Of a DNA stretch of 64,000 nucleotides, positions 57,979 to 64,000 are shown piece after piece. Made by a program: the position numbers and the translations under genes. The stretch is from Phalacrocorax aristotelis. Lineage: Eukaryota; Chordata; Aves; Suliformes; Phalacrocoracidae. Positions within the stretch are counted from its first letter, which is position 1. Each line of letters opens with the position of its first letter. The notes under the pieces are model-generated. The model was not told the DNA's origin, made no database searches, and saw only the letters and a list, made by a program, of their open reading frames with translations. The DNA lies in contig NC_134282.1 in the NCBI RefSeq assembly GCF_949628215.1, positions 4,323,001 through 4,387,000 of the forward strand, read 5' to 3'.

Positions 57979-58846
57979 GAAGCTGGCGGTGCCGTGGGGA
58001 AGCTGCCCTGGGAGATGAGCCTGTGCCTTAAACCCCCAGGCAGGGGAGGGAGCTGGACTTGGCTGCCGCTCACACGGGAGCGCTCCAAGTCCTGCTCTGT
58101 GGTGCTACCTTCCTGCTCCACCACGGCCTTCTGCTCATGCCAACTGGTGTTTTTTCCAGTGAAAATTATTTGTGGAATTATGTTAAAACAAAAAAAATAG
58201 AGGGAAAAAATCAAGACAACAGAAACTGCATTTTATTAAAGCAATACACTATTAGTAAAAAAATACACAGTCTCAATCTGCTACTCCTTGTTGCTGTGAC
58301 ACCCACAGAAATCTCTCATTTCTTTGAGCAAGTCACGTAAAGGGTCAACAAAAAGTTAGTACCTTCACACGCTTTCGTGTGTTGTTTTTAACAGCGGGAG
58401 GAGAAAAGAAAAAAAAAAAAAAAATCATGTTTCCACTTAATGGAAACTTGGCAATAAGGAGCAGGGTTGCATCTGGAGCAGAGGTGGTGACCTCCTGACA
58501 TGTACCTGGGCTCTCTGCCTTGATACGGAGCAGCAGCCGCTGGGAACGAGCGCCTGCGTAGGGAGGGAGAGCGGAGCGATGGCAGAGAGATCCTGTTTTG
58601 GTCACCCAAATCCCTTCCCCGAGCACAGGGTTTAGCTTGGCTGGCGAGAGTTATGTGAAGATCTGTAAGTGTTTGCGTTTATCAGCTGCCACCTAACCCC
58701 GCTGTGGGATGGAGGTGCTGGGCTGCCTTCCAGTGCTCCCGCTCGGCTCCGAGCCGCCAACATTCCCTGCAGAAATGTGGCTTGGCAGGTGGTGGTCGCT
58801 GGAGGAGGCGTGGCACCGGGGGACACCAGAATAGCATTGAGGGATG
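57979..58846. other. Noncoding stretch
   Basis: No gene is recognised. It includes an A16 tract (58409-58424), listed separately, and otherwise ordinary sequence. Confidence 0.55.
58409..58424 (+). repeat. Poly(A) tract, 16 A
   Basis: An uninterrupted run of 16 A preceded by GAGAAAAG. No retroposed gene body is recognised immediately upstream, so it is a simple tract. Confidence 0.85.
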
Positions 58847-58931
58847 TACAGGACATCACCCCTGTAGACATCTATACGTTTAGATCATGAAAGTATGTCC
58901 TGTATTTATATGACATGTTCAACTATATATA
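58847..58931 (+). repeat. 10-bp inverted repeat next to a TATA-like box
   Basis: TACAGGACAT (58847-58856) and ATGTCCTGTA (58895-58904) are exact complements around a 38-base loop. A CTATATATAAGAG TATA-like box follows at about 58923. The arms resemble steroid-receptor-type half-sites (AGGACA/TGTCCT), but their spacing is too long for a classical element. Confidence 0.6.
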
Positions 58932-61270
58932 AGAGCAGCAGCAATGCTTTCCATCCCGTGGGCCCCGCCGTGGTCCTTGTCACCTCTGGTCACTGTGGGG
59001 TTGGTCGGTCCAGGAGTCCTTTGCATTACGCTGTCACCTTGGCAAGCTTCTTCGTTTTAGGATCTGATATAAAGCTTTTATGGCCGCGCTGTTTGTGTCT
59101 GCCAGCACGCTGAAGTGCTGCGTCCTTTGACCTTCCTACTGTTTGTGCTCCTTGAAGCAGGTACTTTTTCCAGCCCCTCTCTTCCCTCAGCTCAGGATTC
59201 CCTTTGCCACCTTCTGAGTGGGGTCTGGTGATGCTGAGATGGTGCTGACAGCAAGGTGTTGTCAACCGGTTCCCTCCGCCCTCTGCAGCTACAGCGCTAG
59301 CGGGTCTCTGGGGGTAGATAACCAGGTGCCAGAGGCTCTGGGCATCCCCTGTCCTGGCTTTCAAGGGTGTTTTGTGCAGCGCTCCTGGGTTTAGGGGTGC
59401 AGAGTGTGGGCCGTGAGCACGCTGGAGAGTGGAGGGTTCATGGTGACCCAGGAGTTGAGCACAGCTCCCCGGAGGATGCATGACACGAGGTACTTAAGCA
59501 CTCTGTCTTAAACGCACTGTTTGTGCCCAAGGAATCCAGAAAATGGTTATGAATATGTGAAGGGCTGACATTAATCGCTGATAAGTACCGAACGATTGGC
59601 TTCCCGGGGGAGGCTGTGCGTCCCGTGGCAATCCGGGGAGCAGGCGCTGTGCTCCGGCTGTGCTGCTGGGCAGGAGGGAGCTGGAGCTGGCACAACCAGC
59701 ACGTCAGCGTGAGATCAGCAGCCCATGCTCATCTGTGCGTGTTTATGTTTTTCCTTCCATGTCACTGTTCCGTAAAGCAAATAAAATGAGTCCTTGGGAA
59801 GGGCCTGATGGTTAGGCTGGTCCTGGGTGTGGGGGGAAAACGCAGCACAGAGGGGGTTTCAGACTGCAGCAGTGGGTTAGTCACTGCGTAATGACAACGC
59901 TGCCCATCACGATGACCAGTGCCTTACCTCATCGTTTCCCTTGACCCGCCCAGTTTTTCAGTTGTCTCCTCTCTAGCACGAACGCTGTGGGACCGATGCT
60001 GCAGGACCCGGTGCAGGGACAGAAAGGGCTCTGCCCCGGTACAGAGAGCACAGCAGGGACCTCCATAAGCTTACCTGTTATTTCCAGGCAATCCCAGTCT
60101 GGAAGCATCTCGTCCCCCATTGCAAACAGGCCACGTGGATTCCCATGACTTGGCTTTTCCTCCGGGTAGGGTGGTGGCTTGGCAGGAAGCCTCACGTGGG
60201 AAGGACTATGGAAATCAATAAAGCAGAAACAGGGAGCTGTGCTGCGGTCGTTAAAGTGGGAAGCGCTAATTGGTTCCTGCTTTTAGAGGTCTACTATTAA
60301 ATGTAGGAACTTTATGAGAATAATTGTTTTGGAAACGGTGTTTTAAAATATTTTATCAGGATTGGGCCAAAGATAGGAAATTTAGGTCAGGATGATGTCT
60401 GAACATGACGTTTATTGTTGCTTCGGTTTCATATTTCAGTTCTTCTTCAGCTCCAGATCTTTCCGGGATGGGAGCAATGATTTATTTATTATTAAAGGGT
60501 TGTTTTGTGTGGGTTTTTTTTTTTTAGAAAATAAACCCTAATTCTCTTGTTCTGTCCCTGTAGTATGAGCATCCAGAAGGGCAGATTTTCAGGAGGCGTC
60601 TCCATGTGCCATGCTGGCCTCTTTTTCATCTGGCTAAATAGCTTCCATGTACTGAACTTTAAGGTCAGGGTTAAGTCACTGCTGAGCACTTTTGAACCCC
60701 CTTGACTTTTAATCTCATACCTTGGGACTGTAACATGCAACCTAGCATCTACAAAAGCCCTTGGATTTTGATTAAGTAGTGGGGGAGGGTATACTAGAAA
60801 ATGAAAAAAGTGCATGTACTTTTGCTTTGTATGTGGATTTCCTGGGCTGGAAAAGCAGGATCTTCTCCACAAGTGGGAACCCTGAGCCCAGGGGACGTTT
60901 TCTGGCTGCTCAGCAGAGGTCTGACACCTGCCAAGGACTGTGGAAGGAAGGTGTGCGAGGGTGTAAATCTGGGGCTGGTGACAAGCCTGGCTCCTCCTGG
61001 GGGATGCAAATAACTCCTCAGAAAGGGCTCTTCTCAGCCAAGGGTATCTCTCTATGAAGGAGTGGTCCAAAGCTAATTTTAGGTTTCAAATGTGAGGAAT
61101 CGGGGAAATATTTACATGGAAAAGCTTTATCACCAGCAGGTAGGGCAAGCAGCTGTGGAGGGCATCGTGTGTAGGATTTCCTTGGCATCTCGTCTGGGCT
61201 CTCAGTGCCTGTATGGCACTCGGGCTCCTGGCAGCAGCAGGAGGAGAGAGGAAATTCATGGCTCAAGTCA
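58932..61270. other. Noncoding stretch
   Basis: No gene or CR1 is recognised. The 60.24-60.48 kb part is AT-rich and repeat-free and could be a conserved element (inference). A T10 run lies near 60.52 kb. The minus-strand frame 60492-61070 (192 codons) shows no domain. Confidence 0.55.
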
Positions 61271-61334
61271 TTTGGGTTTTGTTTTGGGTTTTGGTTAGTG
61301 TTTTGGGTTTTTCCCTTTTTTTTTTTTTTTTTTT
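61271..61334 (+). repeat. Interrupted TTTTGGG repeats followed by T19
   Basis: TTTGGGTTTTGTTTTGGGTTTTGG and a further TTTTGGG unit are followed by TTTTTCCC and an uninterrupted T19 (61316-61334). Only three GGG runs are present, so it falls short of a standard quadruplex. It is low-complexity sequence. Confidence 0.8.
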
Positions 61335-61638
61335 CCTTTTTAGAAACAGCGACTCATGGCCCTGTTTTAGCCCGAGCCTGTGTGTTTTGAACAGTGGCAC
61401 CAGGGAGGCTCGCGCGGGTCCCACCACCGGCGCTGCCTGCGGGACAAACCCAAGTATGGGAACAGAGGTTGCCTGTCACAGCCCTTGCCAAAAGGTCGCT
61501 GTACTGGGAGAGATGTCATGAGAACTGGAATGAGGGTGATTTTCAGGGCTTATAGTGTTTCTCGCTGTGGGGATGGGAGTTGCAGAGCATCAAACCCTGG
61601 GAGGCATGAGCAGGAAATGTTTGTTTTTACTGGATGTA

Positions 61639-61808
61639 TTTTCTCTTCCCTCTTCCCCTCTTTCCCAGATGGAGGCTTCCTTGGTTTCATAGCTCTGCAC
61701 GGGGCTTGTCAGCATCATAACCTTCCTGGGGAGCAGTGGTTACCTGAGCTTTTTGCGGATCTGCTACGGTACATCCAAGAGAATAAACTTGGGCTGAGCA
61801 AATTTTAG
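61639..61808 (+). other. Candidate terminal exon behind a 28-base polypyrimidine tract
   Basis: Bases 61639-61666 are 28 uninterrupted pyrimidines followed by AG (61667-61668), with a branch-point-like TTTAC about 40 bases before the AG. This is one of the best splice acceptors in the window. The sequence from 61669 is open in one frame for 46 codons, ending LLRYIQENKLGLSKF and a TAG stop at 61806-61808; the acceptor would split a codon after its first base. The peptide is not low-complexity but I recognise no family. An AATAAA lies at 61782-61789 inside the exon. No partner donor is identified, so a lone decoy acceptor is possible. Confidence 0.25.
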
Positions 61809-63912
61809 GTAGCCTCTGCTATTAGCAGCTGCGTACGTTTTCACATCAGGTCTTAAACGTCTTCAAACCACAGAACAGTTCATGAATACTTATTAAAATA
61901 TGCATTTTTCTGCCTTCCAATTTCCATGCCTTTAAAGCCGTGTTTTTGTTGTCCTATGCAACAAGTAGAAAAACACTGTTTCTTTAGCAAAGGCTGAGGT
62001 AGTCATATGATCCCCTAAGTAATAACTCGGGGTTAAGGCATAAACAAAATGGCAAATAACAAAAATAGATATTGGGCTTGCAAAGTTGCAGGATTGAGCT
62101 ATGGGTTTGCAATACAGTCAAAAGGGCTCAGGGATTAATAGAGTTCATTTTGATCTTTATAGTTGTTTTTCTTGTAGTAGAAACCTTGTTTCTTGGTGCA
62201 GTCCCTATTTCCAATGTATATATTTTACCAGTTCAAGAGGTTTGGGGCCTGTGTGCTGTGGGGACAGCCGGGCAAAGGGAGGCAGAGAGCTGAAGTTGTG
62301 CTTGGAAGAGGAAATAATTTGAAAACTGGGCTGGACAAACATGGCGTCAGCAGTATTTGTGGGGGTTTTTTAGTATGTTTTTTCCCTTTTTTCAATTTTT
62401 TACCATTTCCCTTTTTCTGTGCTTGTTCATTCTTACCAAAGTTTTTGTTCGCTGCTGACCTTTTTTTTTATTGGTTTTTCCTCCTTGCTGCTTTCGCCCA
62501 GGCAGACTTTAAGCCGGATAAAGCCGGAGCAGCGCCTTCCCTCTGTTAATATGCAGGTTGCTGTGCCGGCTCGTGGCTGCCCAGGCAGCAGGTTTGGGTG
62601 CTGGGGCTCTCCGGGGGGAGCCAGGGCGGCTCTTCCTCCTCCGCTGCCCCGGGAAGGTCAGTAAGGGCAGCCTGCCCTTGCAGACCTCCAGCCCTGGGGA
62701 CTCTGGAAACCCCTTCTTGCGCAGTCCCGTGCCTTTGCATGGCAAAGACGGGGTTTTTCCTCCCAGTCTCTGCTTTAAATCTGCAATTCAGAGCAATTAT
62801 CTCTTGCCCATGCGGCTCACAGCCATCTTCTACACCCTTGCAGGCTGCTGTCGTGTTCCGTCCAAGTCTCTTCCTTCTCTCAGCCTTGACACTGTTCTCA
62901 CAGGTCAAGTGCTTTAGATCTGATCCCTCCAATCTTTTGTACCGTCTTCCTTTTTGGCTTCCAGGCAGTAGCCTTGTTTGTGCATCTTGGCACGGGTTGT
63001 GCCTTTGTTCACATTGCTGGTTCTTGACCCACGGAAACCCTGGTCAGCCTTTTTGGTCTTGTTTTTCTTTTTTTTATTTTTCCCTCTAACAAACTGCTGC
63101 TTATTTTCTATCCTGGACACTAACAGCCAAATACTGAAATGTAGCATTTGTTTCTAATAAATCTCATCCTATTATTTCCACCCTCCTGCAATTCGCCACT
63201 AACATTTGAGTTCTCTCTCTGCCCTTCACGTAACTGCAGCCTCCAAAGCTGGCAATATCAGCAAGTTTTATAAACCCATTCTGTAGTCCTTCATTAGTGC
63301 GAGCAGTGAGTGGCACTGGATAGACAGGGCCTTCTTGACGCAGCCCTTCTGTTTGGCTGCTGGATCCCAGGTAACCGTGCTTGGCACGTGTTTGCACCCA
63401 GCGTGTTGCAGATTAACACGGGCGCATTCCTCAGCTTGCCCGTGGGAATGCAGACAGTGTCCGCCTGGAAACTCTGGCCAAGAGGTTAAATAGTTCTTAC
63501 TGAGCAGAGCCATATAAAGCAATTTGCAGAAGCTTTCTGAGGATTGTGGTATGGCTCGTCTTTCCAGCTGACCCCTGTGCTGGCCTCCCTGCCCGGGGCT
63601 GGGTTTGCCCGGTGCCCCCCAGCTCTGCGGCAGCCAGCTGCGATGGGGAGCTCAGCCGCTGTCCGGGTCTCTGGGGCGTCTGGCTGGGCCGTACCAAGTC
63701 ACGTTTTCCCCCTCGAGCCCATAATCTGGCTCTAATCTTGACAGGGGTAATTTTTCTGCTGGGACTGACTCAGGGTCAAATGCATTTGGACTCTGCTTTA
63801 TTCCAGGCCTTGTCTGTGCCAGCTGTGAAAGCAGCTTTAGTTTAAAAAAAAAAAACCAACTCCTGAGTTATGCAGCCTGATGTGGTTCTTAGCAAATAAT
63901 CATTGCATACAC
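61809..63912. other. Noncoding stretch
   Basis: No gene or transposon is recognised. It includes a T-rich, low-complexity region at 62.36-62.48 kb and a GC-richer part at 62.55-62.72 kb. Another A12 run lies near 63.85 kb. Frames up to 163 codons overlap on opposite strands and lack motifs. Confidence 0.55.
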
Positions 63913-63937
63913 TGGTTAATTGTTTATCCATTAACCA
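63913..63937. promoter_or_regulatory. HNF1-like inverted repeat around a forkhead-like core
   Basis: TGGTTAAT (63913-63920) and ATTAACCA (63930-63937) are exact complements, 9 bases apart. The spacer TGTTTATCC contains a forkhead-type TGTTTAT word. GGTTAAT/ATTAACC are HNF1 half-sites, although HNF1 normally has a 1-base spacer, so this would be a non-canonical layout. A CAATTAATCC homeodomain word follows 9 bases later. Confidence 0.4.
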
Positions 63938-64000
63938 ACCGTGTCAATTAATCCAACAAGAGGAGCCTGGCCGTACCTGGCACGGCGGGGAGGGGAGGAG

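Noticed and set aside
57393-58214. 273-codon minus-strand ORF, the longest in the window
   Set aside because: Its central part lies in CpG-rich DNA and is Pro/Ser/Arg-rich without domains; other frames over the same bases are also open on the opposite strand. This is expected by chance from GC-rich composition.
1-64000. CRISPR arrays, prophage, operons and plasmid features
   Set aside because: No regularly spaced direct repeats, no contiguous gene blocks and clear avian CR1 elements; the window is vertebrate nuclear DNA.

Overview
This window reads as nuclear DNA from a bird. The main evidence is at least six copies of the avian-type LINE CR1. Each ends in the CR1 3' signature (the 'ggttggaCTNGATGATC' block, then 'TTCCAACCT', then short ATTCTATGA/ATTCTGTGA repeats). 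Interspersed repeats are otherwise sparse, homopolymer tracts are frequent, and GC is moderate with local CpG-rich patches. I see no prokaryotic gene organisation: no long contiguous ORFs, operons or ribosome-binding sites. The longest open frames (up to 273 codons, minus strand near 57.4-58.2 kb) lie in GC-rich, proline/serine/arginine-rich composition and look like chance.

I found no protein-coding gene, tRNA, rRNA or snRNA that I can name. The window is best described as intergenic or intronic DNA. What can be supported is repeats, simple-sequence tracts, and candidate regulatory or unannotated-transcript signals that need conservation or expression data to confirm.

Layout. 1-11.5 kb: unremarkable noncoding DNA, with an LTR-like or promoter-like block near 3.3-3.7 kb, an AT-rich patch at 5.8 kb, a G16 run at 8.48 kb and a splice-bounded candidate exon at 9.3 kb. 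11.5-19 kb: four CR1 pieces, three of them packed into 2.1 kb, plus a C23 tract at 16.1 kb. 22.3-24.0 kb: a decayed endogenous-retrovirus segment on the minus strand (an LTR with a duplicated 43-bp block, then broken gag-like frames). 26.7-30 kb: an AT-rich, homeodomain-motif-rich stretch that looks like conserved regulatory DNA. 30.5-36.3 kb: compact inverted repeats, a CR1 copy closely related to the one at 17.0 kb, and a CRE-plus-splice-donor arrangement near 36.0 kb. 38-50 kb: a G-quadruplex motif, a TATA/AP-1 candidate promoter at 40.2 kb and several CpG-rich patches. 50-64 kb: noncoding DNA with simple repeats, a CpG-rich block at 57.4-57.9 kb, a strong splice acceptor leading into an open 46-codon frame at 61.67 kb, and an HNF1/forkhead-like inverted repeat at 63.9 kb.

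Nothing here shows genes working together as a pathway. I did not find clear evidence of a new biological system. The leads most worth checking are the candidate terminal exon at 61.67 kb, the CRE/first-exon arrangement at 36.0 kb, the TATA/AP-1 module at 40.2 kb and the HNF1-like palindrome at 63.9 kb.
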